64,000 bases of DNA from Futiania mangrovi. GTDB lineage: Bacteria; Pseudomonadota; Alphaproteobacteria; Futianiales; Futianiaceae. Both the position numbers and the translations under genes were made by a program. The notes beneath the pieces were generated by a model. It saw only the letters and a list, made by a program, of their open reading frames with translations. It ran no database searches and was not told the origin of the DNA. Below are positions 1 through 9,601 of this stretch, piece after piece; within the stretch, counting starts at the first letter, position 1, and every line of letters begins with the position of its first letter. The DNA is taken from NCBI RefSeq assembly GCF_024158125.1, contig NZ_JAMZFT010000001.1, positions 1-64,000 on the forward strand, read 5' to 3'.

Positions 1-3000
1 GCGCAGAACAACCTCAACGCGGCCGACTGGACGGGCACGGGGCTGCCCGACGCGGTCGACATCACGATCCCGGCGGACGACGGCCGCGGCTTCTTCGCGC
101 AAGGCCTGACGCCACGCGAGGCCGCGGACCTCCTCAACTACGCCACCGAAACCGGCCTGCTGCGCGACGGCACCGCACCACAGGCCGTCGTCGACGCCAA
201 CAACCTCCAGGGATTGATCCAGGTCACAGGAAACAGGGCCGCGGCAATCGGTGCGGCTCCGTCGCAACCCCTGCTTCCGGGCGCACCGGAACCGGCGCTA
301 CTGCCGCCGGGACCGGACGCGCTCGTCGGGCTCGACAGGGTGTTCAACCGGGAACTGGATCCGGCGCAGGCGCAAGGTCTGGCGGCGCGGTCGGCGGAGC
401 TTGGGGAACGCTGGGCCGGCGTCGCCGCGGAGATGGACGCCATCCTGGCCGCCGGACCGTCCGATCCGCGATACGCGCCCCTCATGGCGGAGCGCGAGGC
501 GCTGGCCATCGAGCAGACGCAGTTCTCAGGCTCACTGAGCCCCGTCGAGGTTACTGCCAACAGCAGCCGGGCGGTCCAGAACTGGACGGCAACCAACGAG
601 ATGGTTGCGGGCTGGGCGAGAGATGGGGTTCCCTTCAGCGCCGAGCGGATCGCGGAGATCAACGAGAGCCTGGGCCAAGGCCTCAGTCCCTGGAACGATC
701 CGCGCGCGGCGGACGAGGCGAATGCGGAGTTCGGCTGGTTCCGCGGACCCGGCGACCGCGTGACGTTCCGGGGCACGCCGTACCTCGACGGGGCGCATGT
801 CGAGCAGGCGGCACAGGAAACCGCCGACTGGATCAACGGGCAACTGGCGGCGGGGGGCGATCCCCTGATCGTCGCGGGGCAGGCGCAGCAACGGCTGAAC
901 AGCATCCATCCGTTCTTCGACGGGAACGGGCGTACCTCTGCTTCGGTCGCCAATTGGGTGCTGGCGACGGCGGGACTGCCCCCCGCGACGGAACCCGAGG
1001 GGACGCGCGTCGCCCTGTTCCCCGATGCACCGGAGCTAAATCCACCTGCCGGTGCAGCGGAGGCGATGATGGCCGATGCGGTCACGCGCACCGTGGACCG
1101 ACTCGAAGCAATCGTTCGCCCTGCAGACGCGGGCGACGCCGAAGCGCTGAACCAGGTGCAGGTTCCGGCGGGGCCGCCCGTCGTCACGACGATGGCTGAG
1201 GCGCAGCGGGCGCTCGAGGACCGCTACGGCATCGTCCTGGTCGACAATCTGCGGGCTGGCGGTCCGGACTTCCCGCGCCATTCGGACGCCGAGATGCTGG
1301 AAATCGTCAATGCCGCGATGCCTGTTCTCGACCGGATCGAGATGAAGGCGCCGGGCGCGCTGCGCGGCCTCGGTCTCAGCAACCGGCACCCCGATCATAC
1401 CGCCGTACCGGAGAACGGCCTGGTCGTCTCCGGACTGGCGAGCGAACACGCCGGCACGGTCTCGGTGCGCACGCCGGCGCAGTACCTGTCGATCCACAAT
1501 GGCAACGAGCGCGTGGCACGCCACGTCTTCGAAAGCACCATCCTGCACGAGTTCACCCACGCAATGGTCGCCAAGGCGCCGGAACACGCCCGTGACTTTC
1601 GTATGAACCTGCAGCCGGTGGGGCAGATCCGCGGGCCCCACAGCACCAACGCGGGCCCCGATGCGGTCACGCGGGAGGAGCTGATCGCGCAGCTCTATCC
1701 GGGGCAGGACCCGCAGAAGTCCGCGATCCGGTTCGGGCGCGATTATGTGCAGCGGATCGAGCCGGGCGAGTTCGCCGCCATGCAGGACGCGGGGCTGCCG
1801 GTCCCCTTCACGCCGAACTATGCTGGCACGGTCAATGTCTACCGCAAGCCTGCCGAACGGGCGCCCGACGTGCTGGGCGATATCGTGTCGCGCCGGGCGG
1901 GATTCGACAACGAGGGCCTGCCGGAGTTCGGCGTGCTCTACTTCAACGGATGGCCGACGCTGCCGGACCCGTCGACGCAACTGCCCTACAATGCGGTGGC
2001 GGCACGCGGACCCGCGCCGGAAAACCTGCAGGGGCTCTTCGAGGGCTTCCTCGCCGAGGCGCAGCGCCAGCCGGGGCCGGTTCAGACGCGCCTCGCGCCG
2101 GAGCGGCTGACCATCGTGCCCGATACGGACGGCGGCGACGGCGTGACCGCGGCGAGCCTGGCGTCCCTGAGCCCGGCCGAGCGGGAGGAACACGCTCGGG
2201 AACTGGACGCGGCGCTCAGGTCCGCGCAGAACGACCTGACCGCGAACCCGGTGACGCCCGTCGTACGCAACGAGCAATTCCTCTATGACGCCATGCTGGC
2301 CGAGCGGGAGGCGGGGCGCCCAGTCGCGGTGCTGCTGGCCGATTCCAACAATTTCTCCGGCTACAACGGCGTCGTGGGCATGGAGGGCGGCGACGCCGCC
2401 ATAGCGGCCACAAGCGCGGTGATGAACCGCACGGCGGCGCGCCTCAGCGACATGTACGCGCTGGACGGTATCGCCTTCAGCGGCGGGCGCAAGGCCGGCG
2501 ACGAGATGTTCCTGATCGCCACCGGCGGCGACGGCGAGATGCCGGAGACAGTGCCGCAGGACATGGTGCGCGTCTTCCACGAGGAGATCGCGGCCTACAA
2601 CATCGCCAACAGGGTGCCGATCCCGACGGGCACGTCCTCCGCCGCGATCATCCGGCCCGATGATTACAACGCGGAGAAGGGCGGCAGCCCGTTCGAACTG
2701 CTGCGCCGCCTCGACGGTCTTGACCACCTCGGCGTCGAATACTTCAACCAGGGCGGCCCGGCGGGCGCGGTGACGCGGGCGGAGACGGAGCTTCCGGGCG
2801 AGGCGGGCCTGATCCTGCGCGAGACGGCGGAGCGGTCCTTCCCCTGGGTGAAGAACGGTGGCGTGGTGGAACGCTCGGACGGTACCCTCCAGTTCATTCC
2901 CGGACCGGTCTACGAGGCCGAACCGGGGCAGGCCGCGCGCCAGTTCCGGGCCGGACAGGGGCGCGTGGACGATGTGAATGCGGCGGTCGATGCCCGCACG

Positions 3001-3999
3001 GCAAACGTCGCCACGCAGGACGGCTTCGCCCGGCCGCAGATCGCGCCGAACCTCGTCGCGGGCGCGGGCGAGCCCGGCACGCATCCGGCGCTTCCCGACA
3101 CGATATACCGGGAGATTGCCGGGGTTCCCGACCTCGACACCGTGAACTGGTCCGACCCCCAGGCGAGCGCCGACGCGATCAACGCACTCACCTCCGGGAT
3201 CGAGATGGCGCGGTCGGTCGAGACGCTGGAGCCCGTGTTCCGCAACCTCGCCGCCGACGGCATAGAGGTGCAGAGCCAGCCGATCGGCCTCGACACGCTG
3301 GATACGATGCTCGCCGATGCCGCGCGGACCGGCGGGTCGGTGGAGCTGGATTTCTTCGAGCCGCGCGGCCTGAAGGACATCAACGACCGGGGCGTGGCCG
3401 ACTTGATGGTCATGGGGCAGCGGCAGGAGGTGCAGGTCAGCCACGGCGGCGGAAACGTGGTGATCGAGCAGATGGTGCGCGCCAACCACCAGGCACTGAG
3501 CGAGGTGCTGGGACCGGACTATGTGGAGAATGGCCTCGCGACCGTGTTCCGCGACCGGGGCAAGCGGTTCGCCACCGCGTTCTCGGCAGATGTGACGCCG
3601 GAGCAGATCGCACAGGTGCGGGCGCGGCGCGACGAGATCTATGCCGGGACGCCCGCCGAGATCGTGACTGCCAACGGGTCTCGCCACCCGATGTATATCG
3701 GCGAGCCTGACGGCGGGCGGCATCCCTTTGTCTTCGACCTCGGCTACGCGGGTGCGCGGGTCACGCCGGGGACCATGACCGGCCCGGCGGATGCTGAGGC
3801 GGTGCGCGACCTGCTGGTGGCGCCGATCGCCGGGCAGCGGGTGAGCGTGCTCGACCTCGGCAAGCTCGCCGCAGACGGGGAGCCGGAGGGGGCGGCGGCG
3901 CCCTATGGCGCGGTGCCGGGCAACCTGCCGGGGGTCGTCTTCACCCTGCCGCGGGGCACGGCGAACGGAAACGGGGAGAACCAGCGCGCCCGCTACTGA
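1..3999 (+). CDS. Giant multidomain protein, 5'-truncated by the window: Fic domain, HExxH zincin-like domain, GGDEF-like domain
   Basis: The frame is open from base 1 to the stop at 3997-3999 (1332 residues visible), so the true start lies left of the window; the first in-frame TTG (214) has no convincing ribosome-binding site. Counting from base 1, a Fic motif HPFFDGNGR lies at residues 303-311, but the last Arg of the usual HPFx(D/E)GNGRxxR is absent. HEFTH at 516-520 looks like a zinc-protease site, preceded by an all-polar effector-like region. From 781, DSNNFSGYNG...GGD, followed by KAGDEMFLI (831-839), matches the metal- and nucleotide-binding layout of GGDEF domains, with AGDEM in place of GGDEF. 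A second, eroded copy may lie at 1117-1195. No signal peptide or membrane segment is visible. Fic enzymes AMPylate or otherwise modify proteins and GGDEF enzymes make cyclic dinucleotides; which activities survive here is unknown. It could be a secreted effector or a polyvalent mobile-element protein. Confidence 0.85.
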   Translation, partial: AQNNLNAADWTGTGLPDAVDITIPADDGRGFFAQGLTPREAADLLNYATETGLLRDGTAPQAVVDANNLQGLIQVTGNRAAAIGAAPSQPLLPGAPEPALLPPGPDALVGLDRVFNRELDPAQAQGLAARSAELGERWAGVAAEMDAILAAGPSDPRYAPLMAEREALAIEQTQFSGSLSPVEVTANSSRAVQNWTATNEMVAGWARDGVPFSAERIAEINESLGQGLSPWNDPRAADEANAEFGWFRGPGDRVTFRGTPYLDGAHVEQAAQETADWINGQLAAGGDPLIVAGQAQQRLNSIHPFFDGNGRTSASVANWVLATAGLPPATEPEGTRVALFPDAPELNPPAGAAEAMMADAVTRTVDRLEAIVRPADAGDAEALNQVQVPAGPPVVTTMAEAQRALEDRYGIVLVDNLRAGGPDFPRHSDAEMLEIVNAAMPVLDRIEMKAPGALRGLGLSNRHPDHTAVPENGLVVSGLASEHAGTVSVRTPAQYLSIHNGNERVARHVFESTILHEFTHAMVAKAPEHARDFRMNLQPVGQIRGPHSTNAGPDAVTREELIAQLYPGQDPQKSAIRFGRDYVQRIEPGEFAAMQDAGLPVPFTPNYAGTVNVYRKPAERAPDVLGDIVSRRAGFDNEGLPEFGVLYFNGWPTLPDPSTQLPYNAVAARGPAPENLQGLFEGFLAEAQRQPGPVQTRLAPERLTIVPDTDGGDGVTAASLASLSPAEREEHARELDAALRSAQNDLTANPVTPVVRNEQFLYDAMLAEREAGRPVAVLLADSNNFSGYNGVVGMEGGDAAIAATSAVMNRTAARLSDMYALDGIAFSGGRKAGDEMFLIATGGDGEMPETVPQDMVRVFHEEIAAYNIANRVPIPTGTSSAAIIRPDDYNAEKGGSPFELLRRLDGLDHLGVEYFNQGGPAGAVTRAETELPGEAGLILRETAERSFPWVKNGGVVERSDGTLQFIPGPVYEAEPGQAARQFRAGQGRVDDVNAAVDARTANVATQDGFARPQIAPNLVAGAGEPGTHPALPDTIYREIAGVPDLDTVNWSDPQASADAINALTSGIEMARSVETLEPVFRNLAADGIEVQSQPIGLDTLDTMLADAARTGGSVELDFFEPRGLKDINDRGVADLMVMGQRQEVQVSHGGGNVVIEQMVRANHQALSEVLGPDYVENGLATVFRDRGKRFATAFSADVTPEQIAQVRARRDEIYAGTPAEIVTANGSRHPMYIGEPDGGRHPFVFDLGYAGARVTPGTMTGPADAEAVRDLLVAPIAGQRVSVLDLGKLAADGEPEGAAAPYGAVPGNLPGVVFTLPRGTANGNGENQRARY

Positions 4000-4015
4000 C
4001 AGGGCCGATACCCGC

Positions 4016-5353
<1,338 letters not shown>

Positions 5354-5577
5354 GTGCCTCGCCCCCTCGTGCGCAGCGGCTTGCGCCGGCCTACCGGAGT
5401 CATAGGACGTCCGGGCCCGCGTGGGAACGGTGCGCGCGAGGAAGGCCGCGACGCCCGGCGCCAGGCGGGAGAGCAGGGCAGCGAGAGACGACAGCATCGC
5501 GTGGGGCCTCGCAAGAGGTGCGGGTGCGGAACGGGACGGGGGAGGATAAGCCCGCCGGAGAGGGTGGGGATAAGTTT

Positions 5578-5606
5578 TTGCAGGCGCCGGGCGGGCGCGC
5601 TATAGG
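5578..5606 (+). promoter_or_regulatory. Predicted housekeeping promoter of rpe (leaderless or nearly so)
   Basis: A TTGCAG -35 element (5578-5583) is followed after exactly 17 bases by TATAGG (5601-5606). Transcription should begin about 7 bases further on, at or within 1-2 bases of the rpe ATG at 5614. The AGGA that looks like a ribosome-binding site is inside the -10 element and would not be in the transcript. The tRNA-Val promoter in this window has the same layout. Confidence 0.55.
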
Positions 5607-5613
5607 ACGGGCC

Positions 5614-6294
5614 ATGAACGTGACACCGATCATCTCCCCCTCCATCCTCTCGGCCGATTTCGCGCGGCTCGGCGAGGAGGTCCGCGCCATCGACGCCGCC
5701 GGCGCCGACTGGATCCATGTCGACGTGATGGACGGGCATTTCGTGCCCAACCTGACCATCGGTCCGGCGGTCGTGAAGGCGCTGCGCCCGCATACGGCGA
5801 AGACCTTCGACGTCCACCTGATGATCGATCCCGTCGACCCGTACCTCGAAGCTTTCGCGGAGGCGGGCGCCGACATCATCACGGTCCACGCGGAGGTGCC
5901 GAAGCATCTCGACCGCACGCTGCAGGCGGTCCGCGCGCTCGGCAAGAAAGCGGGCGTCTCGCTGAACCCGGCGACGCCGGAGACGGTGCTCGACTACGTC
6001 ATGGACCGGGTGGACCTGATCCTCGTCATGTCGGTCAACCCGGGCTTCGGGGGGCAGTCGTTCCTGCGCTCGCAACTGCCCAAGATCGCCCGCATCCGGG
6101 AGATGATCGGCAACCGCGACATCCGGCTGGAGGTCGACGGCGGGGTGACGCCGGACACCGCGCGCGAGGTGCTGGCCGCGGGCGCGGACACGCTGGTCGC
6201 GGGCTCGGCGGTCTTCAAGGGCGGCACGCCCGAAGCCTATGCCGCCAACATCGCCGCGCTGAAGGCCGCGGGCCGCGAAACGCGCGAGGCCTGA
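5614..6294 (+). CDS. rpe: Ribulose-phosphate 3-epimerase
   Basis: The enzyme interconverts D-ribulose 5-phosphate and D-xylulose 5-phosphate in the pentose phosphate pathway (and the Calvin cycle where present), in the cytoplasm. The 226-aa length is standard for this TIM-barrel family. Diagnostic stretches are all present: [13 protein letters not shown] at the N-terminus (first strand), [16 protein letters not shown] (metal-binding His and catalytic Asp), [10 protein letters not shown], and LEVDGGV with the second catalytic Asp. The ATG at 5614 starts the canonical N-terminus; earlier in-frame codons add only low-complexity residues. A promoter ending 7 bases upstream suggests a leaderless mRNA. 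The gene ends 4 bases from the convergent znuB stop. Confidence 0.97.
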   Translation: MNVTPIISPSILSADFARLGEEVRAIDAAGADWIHVDVMDGHFVPNLTIGPAVVKALRPHTAKTFDVHLMIDPVDPYLEAFAEAGADIITVHAEVPKHLDRTLQAVRALGKKAGVSLNPATPETVLDYVMDRVDLILVMSVNPGFGGQSFLRSQLPKIARIREMIGNRDIRLEVDGGVTPDTAREVLAAGADTLVAGSAVFKGGTPEAYAANIAALKAAGRETREA

Positions 6295-6298
6295 GCGC

Positions 6299-7114
6299 TC
6301 AGCGCGCGAGGCGGGCGGCGCTCAGGGGCAGCGTCGCGATGAAGAGGATGAGCGAAGCCACGACGATCGACGGGCCCGAGGGCGTGTCGAACTGCAGCGA
6401 GGCGAGCAGTCCCGCGACCACCGAGACCGCGCCGAAGACGGCGGCGATGGCGGCCATCCCCTCCGGCGAGCGGGCGAAGGGCCGGGCAGAGGCCGCAGGC
6501 ACCACGAGCAGTGCCGTCACCAGCAGCACGCCCACGATGCGGATCGCGATGGCGACTGCGGCGGCCATCAGCAACAGCAGCAGCAGGCGGTAGAGTTCGA
6601 CCCGAACGCCCTCCGCCGCCGCGAGGTCGGGGTCGACGGTCGCCGCGAGGAGCGCCCGCCAACTGAAGACCACAATTCCGAGGAGAGCTGCGCCCCCGAT
6701 CCAGAGGGCGACGACCTCGCCCCGGCCCACCGACAGGATGTCGCCGAAGAGATAGGCCATGAGGTCGGTGCGAACGCCCGGCAGGAAGGCCAGCACCACG
6801 AGGCCCACCGCCAGTGTCCCGTGCGCGAGGATGCCGAGGAAGGCGTCCGGCGGGATCTCCACGCGCCGCTCCAGCAGCCAGAGCGCGACGGCGATGGCGA
6901 GCGCCGCGGCGAGCACGCCCGCCCGGATGTCGAGGTCGAACGCAAGGCCGAGCGCGACGCCCAGGAGCGCGCCGTGCGCCAGCGTGTCGCCGAAGAACGC
7001 CATCCGCCGCCAGACGACGAGGCAGCCGAGCGGGGCAAGCGCGATGGCGAGCGCCAGGCCGGCGAGCATCGCGCGCACGAAGAAGGCGTCGGTCAGACCG
7101 GCGAGGATGCTCAT
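6299..7114 (-). CDS. znuB: Zinc ABC transporter permease ZnuB
   Basis: This is the membrane channel of the high-affinity zinc importer and works with ZnuC (ATPase) and ZnuA (periplasmic binding protein). The 271-aa protein is a run of hydrophobic helices of the ABC-3 (metal) permease family, with the typical N-terminal RRMAFFGDTLAHGALLG and LGILAHGTLAVG segments and RIVGVLLVTALLVVPAA in the C-terminal half. Its ATG overlaps the znuC stop by four bases (ATGA), making it the last gene of the zur-znuC-znuB operon. Zur is expected to repress the operon under zinc sufficiency through the box upstream of zur. Confidence 0.95.
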   Translation of the reverse strand: MSILAGLTDAFFVRAMLAGLALAIALAPLGCLVVWRRMAFFGDTLAHGALLGVALGLAFDLDIRAGVLAAALAIAVALWLLERRVEIPPDAFLGILAHGTLAVGLVVLAFLPGVRTDLMAYLFGDILSVGRGEVVALWIGGAALLGIVVFSWRALLAATVDPDLAAAEGVRVELYRLLLLLLMAAAVAIAIRIVGVLLVTALLVVPAASARPFARSPEGMAAIAAVFGAVSVVAGLLASLQFDTPSGPSIVVASLILFIATLPLSAARLAR

Positions 7115-7965
7115 GCCCCGCCCTCCGGCCCGTGCTTGTGGCCGTGAACGTGCTCGTGCGCGAGGTCGTGATGATGGCCGTGCGCGTCGACGATGTCGCC
7201 GGTCAGGTCGTGCTCGTGATCGTGGGCGTGCGCGTAGAGCGCGTAGGTGCCCGCGGCCTTCGGCCCGAACAGGCGCAGGAATTCCTTGTCCCGGCTGACC
7301 GTTCGCGGCGCCCCGGTGCAGCAGACGTGCCCGTTGAGGCAGACCACGCGGTCGGTTGCCGCCATGACGACGTGCAGGTCATGGCTGACCAGCAGGATGC
7401 CGCAGCCGTGGCGGTCGCGGATCTCGCCGATCAGATCGTAGAGCGCCGCTTCGCCCGCGAAATCGACGCCCTGCACGGGCTCGTCGAGGACCATGAGTTG
7501 CGGCCGCGCGATCAGCGCGCGGGCCAGCAGTACGCGCTGCAGTTCCCCGCCCGAAAGCGTGTGGGCGGGCGCGTCGATCAGTTGCGCGACGCCGGTCTCG
7601 TCGAGCGCCGCGTGAACCTCGGACCGGGAGGCCCGCACCGTCAGCGTCATCAGCCGGTGGACGGGCAGCGGCAGGGTGCGCGGCACGGTGAAGCGCTGGG
7701 GCACATAGCCCACGGTCAGGCCGGGCGCCCGCACGATCTCGCCCTCGGTCCGCTTCTCAAGCCCGAGGAGCGTGCGCACGACCGTCGTCTTGCCGCCGCC
7801 GTTCGGGCCGATCAGGGTGACGATTTCCCGCTCCGCCACCTCGAGGTCCACGTGGCGGACGAGCCAGCGCCCGCCGCGGCGGACGCCGAGATCCTGCGTC
7901 GCGATCAGCGTGGCCGCGTCCGTTTGCCGGCTCTCAGGCATGCGAAGGGCTGGGGCGGCGGTCAT
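7111..7965 (-). CDS. znuC: Zinc ABC transporter ATP-binding protein ZnuC with His-rich C-terminal tail
   Basis: The protein energises zinc import through ZnuB. It has 284 aa, with Walker A GPNGGGKTT, signature LSGGELQR, Walker B LMVLDEPVQGVD and the switch histidine in LLVSHDLH. The ATG at 7965 overlaps the zur stop (ATGA) and begins just before the ABC core; a further in-frame ATG at 7941 is possible. The last roughly 45 residues after LRLFGPKAAG form a tail very rich in histidine (for example HGHHHDLAHEHVHGHKHG) that most ABC ATPases lack. It could buffer or sense zinc on the cytoplasmic side, which is inference. The gene overlaps znuB downstream. Confidence 0.95.
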   Translation of the reverse strand: MTAAPALRMPESRQTDAATLIATQDLGVRRGGRWLVRHVDLEVAEREIVTLIGPNGGGKTTVVRTLLGLEKRTEGEIVRAPGLTVGYVPQRFTVPRTLPLPVHRLMTLTVRASRSEVHAALDETGVAQLIDAPAHTLSGGELQRVLLARALIARPQLMVLDEPVQGVDFAGEAALYDLIGEIRDRHGCGILLVSHDLHVVMAATDRVVCLNGHVCCTGAPRTVSRDKEFLRLFGPKAAGTYALYAHAHDHEHDLTGDIVDAHGHHHDLAHEHVHGHKHGPEGGA

Positions 7966-8447
7966 GGGCGTGCCTCGGTGCAGGCCGCGCAGCGCCCCGC
8001 GACCTCGATAACGGGGTCGTGGATCTCGAACCCTTCCTCGCGGGCGGCCTTGCCGATTGCGGCCATGACTCCGCGGTCGGCGATCTCCGCCACGGTCCCG
8101 CACCGCTCGCACACCAGGAATTGGGGCCCGTGCCGCGCGCCGGGATGGGCGCAGGCGATAAAGGCGTTCGCCCGCTCGATCCGGTGGACGAGACCCTGCG
8201 CCTGCAGGAAGTCGAGCGCCCGGTAGACCGAGATGGCAGCCGGGCGGCGGCCGCGTTCGGCCATGCGCTCGATGATCTCGTAGGCGCCTGTGGCGCGGTG
8301 TTCCGAAAGCAGGGTTTCCAGCACCTGGCGGCGCAGCACGGTCAGCCGCTCTCCCCGCCTCGCGCAAAGGTCTTCGGCTGCGTCGAGGCCGGCCGCGATG
8401 CAGGCCGCGTGGTCGTGCGCGTCGGAGGGGAAGGCGTGGGTGGTCAT
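7962..8447 (-). CDS. zur: Zinc-uptake regulator Zur (Fur family)
   Basis: This zinc-responsive dimeric repressor is expected to shut off zinc uptake when zinc is plentiful. It has 161 aa, with an N-terminal winged helix (RRQVLETLLSEH, then ISVYRALDFL as the recognition region) and a C-terminal dimer domain holding CERC and CAAC, the pairs that bind the structural zinc. Its place at the head of an operon with znuC and znuB, divergent from znuA, makes Zur far more likely than Fur or PerR. The ATG is at 8447. Its own promoter region overlaps the Zur box, so autoregulation is likely. Its stop overlaps the znuC start (ATGA). Confidence 0.94.
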   Translation of the reverse strand: MTTHAFPSDAHDHAACIAAGLDAAEDLCARRGERLTVLRRQVLETLLSEHRATGAYEIIERMAERGRRPAAISVYRALDFLQAQGLVHRIERANAFIACAHPGARHGPQFLVCERCGTVAEIADRGVMAAIGKAAREEGFEIHDPVIEVAGRCAACTEARP

Positions 8448-8511
8448 GGATGGGTCCGGTGCTGTCCGGCCACCCTCGCACAGTGCGCGGCGCGGGTCAT
8501 CTCCGGATCGC

Positions 8512-8557
8512 TTGACATGTTATGTTGTAACATCTACCTCCGGACATCATTCGTCAA
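8512..8557. promoter_or_regulatory. Divergent zur/znuA promoters
   Basis: Rightward, a perfect TTGACA (8512-8517) is followed by a weak -10 region near 8535 (TACCTC), which suits znuA. Leftward, TTGACG (minus strand, 8557-8552) faces zur, with -10 candidates falling in 8542-8528. Both promoters run into the Zur box between them. The -10 assignments are uncertain; the -35 elements are clear. Confidence 0.5.
8517..8533. promoter_or_regulatory. Zur operator (17-bp palindrome)
   Basis: The inverted repeat ATGTTA-N5-TAACAT has perfect 6-bp arms. It resembles the Zur sites of alphaproteobacteria (cores of the form TGTTATA-TAACA) and sits midway between zur and znuA. It touches the last base of the znuA -35 element and covers the zur -10 region, so one bound dimer could repress both directions. 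Confidence 0.75.
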
Positions 8558-8596
8558 GCACCGGCGATCGCGCCGTTTCCCGGGGGAGTTCCGTAC

Positions 8597-9586
8597 ATGA
8601 GCCCATTCCGCCTGTCCGTTCCCGCCATCCTGGGCCTGGCCTTCTGGGCCACGCCGGCCGTAGCGGCGCCGCCCGCGACCGTCGCCACGATCCTGCCCGT
8701 CCATTCCATCGTGTCGGCGGTGATGGCGGGCGTGGCCGAGCCGCACCTGCTGATCGACGGGGCAGGCTCGCCGCACGCCTATTCGCTCAAGCCCTCCGAC
8801 GCGCGGGCGCTGGAACAGGCGGGGCTGGTCGTCTGGGTGGGCGAGGGGCTGGAGACGTTCCTTGAGCGTCCCCTGTCGACGCTGTCGGCGAAGGCAGCGG
8901 TCCTGACGCTGGAGGAGATCGAGGGGATCGAGCTCCTGCCGATCCGCGAGGGCGGAGCGTGGGAAGGCCACGCCCACGATCATGGCGGTCACGACCATAA
9001 GAAGGGGCACGACCATAAGAAGGGGCACAGCCACAAGGCGGAGGCGCACAAGGGTCACGGCCACGCAGAAGATGCCGTCGACACCCATCTCTGGCTCGAC
9101 CCGATGAACGGCAAGCGGATCGCGGCGGAGGTCGCCGAGACGCTCGCCCAACTCGACCCCGCCAATGCCGACACCTACCGCCGCAACGCGGAAACCTATG
9201 CCGCGCGCCTCGACGCGCTCGACGCCGAGATCGAGGAGATGCTGCATCCTGTCGAGGACCGGCCCTACGTCGTCTTTCACGACGCCTATCAGTATTTCGA
9301 GGCGCACTACGGTCTGAACGCGCGGGGCGCGGTGACCTTGAGCCCCGACCGCGCGCCGGGGGCGGAGCGGCTGCGCGAGGTGCGCCACGCCATCGAGGAG
9401 AGCGGGGCCGTCTGCATCTTCGCCGAGCCGCAGTTCTCGCCGCGCGTGCTCGACGTGGTGACGGAGGGCCTGGACGTGAAGACGGGTGTGCTCGACCCTC
9501 TGGGGGCCGAGCTGGCACCCGGTCCCGACGCCTATCCGCAGATGCTGCGGAACCTGGCGGTGGCGCTGAAGGACTGCCTCGGCTGA
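8597..9586 (+). CDS. znuA: Periplasmic zinc-binding protein ZnuA
   Basis: This is the periplasmic solute-binding protein that captures Zn2+ and delivers it to ZnuB. It has 329 aa, starting with a signal peptide (hydrophobic stretch then TPAVAAPP, cleavage near residue 24). The cluster A-I metal-binding fold is shown by the ligand histidine in GSPHAYSLKPSDA, the DTHLWLDP segment, FHDAYQYFE, and the acidic ligand region in the C-terminal lobe. The loop around residues 118-155 is rich in His, Lys and Asp, the flexible loop typical of ZnuA. Part of it is encoded by a tandem DNA repeat. The gene is divergent from zur and should be Zur-controlled. It ends 15 bases before the convergent hisI stop. 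Confidence 0.96.
   Translation: MSPFRLSVPAILGLAFWATPAVAAPPATVATILPVHSIVSAVMAGVAEPHLLIDGAGSPHAYSLKPSDARALEQAGLVVWVGEGLETFLERPLSTLSAKAAVLTLEEIEGIELLPIREGGAWEGHAHDHGGHDHKKGHDHKKGHSHKAEAHKGHGHAEDAVDTHLWLDPMNGKRIAAEVAETLAQLDPANADTYRRNAETYAARLDALDAEIEEMLHPVEDRPYVVFHDAYQYFEAHYGLNARGAVTLSPDRAPGAERLREVRHAIEESGAVCIFAEPQFSPRVLDVVTEGLDVKTGVLDPLGAELAPGPDAYPQMLRNLAVALKDCLG
8991..9026 (+). repeat. Two tandem 18-bp units inside the znuA histidine loop
   Basis: Two identical, directly adjacent 18-bp copies (8991-9008 and 9009-9026) each encode the six-residue repeat HDHKKG, counted with the shared frame. The exact DNA identity, including third positions, points to a recent duplication, so the length of the histidine loop is probably variable between strains. 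Confidence 0.85.
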
Positions 9587-9601
9587 GGGGAAGCCGGGCG
9601 C

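Noticed and set aside
1036-3723. An 895-residue open frame on the minus strand across the giant gene
   Set aside because: It is a mirror of GC-rich codon use in the real gene: Arg/His/Ala-heavy, with no recognisable motif and no ribosome-binding site. The plus-strand frame has three clear domain motifs.
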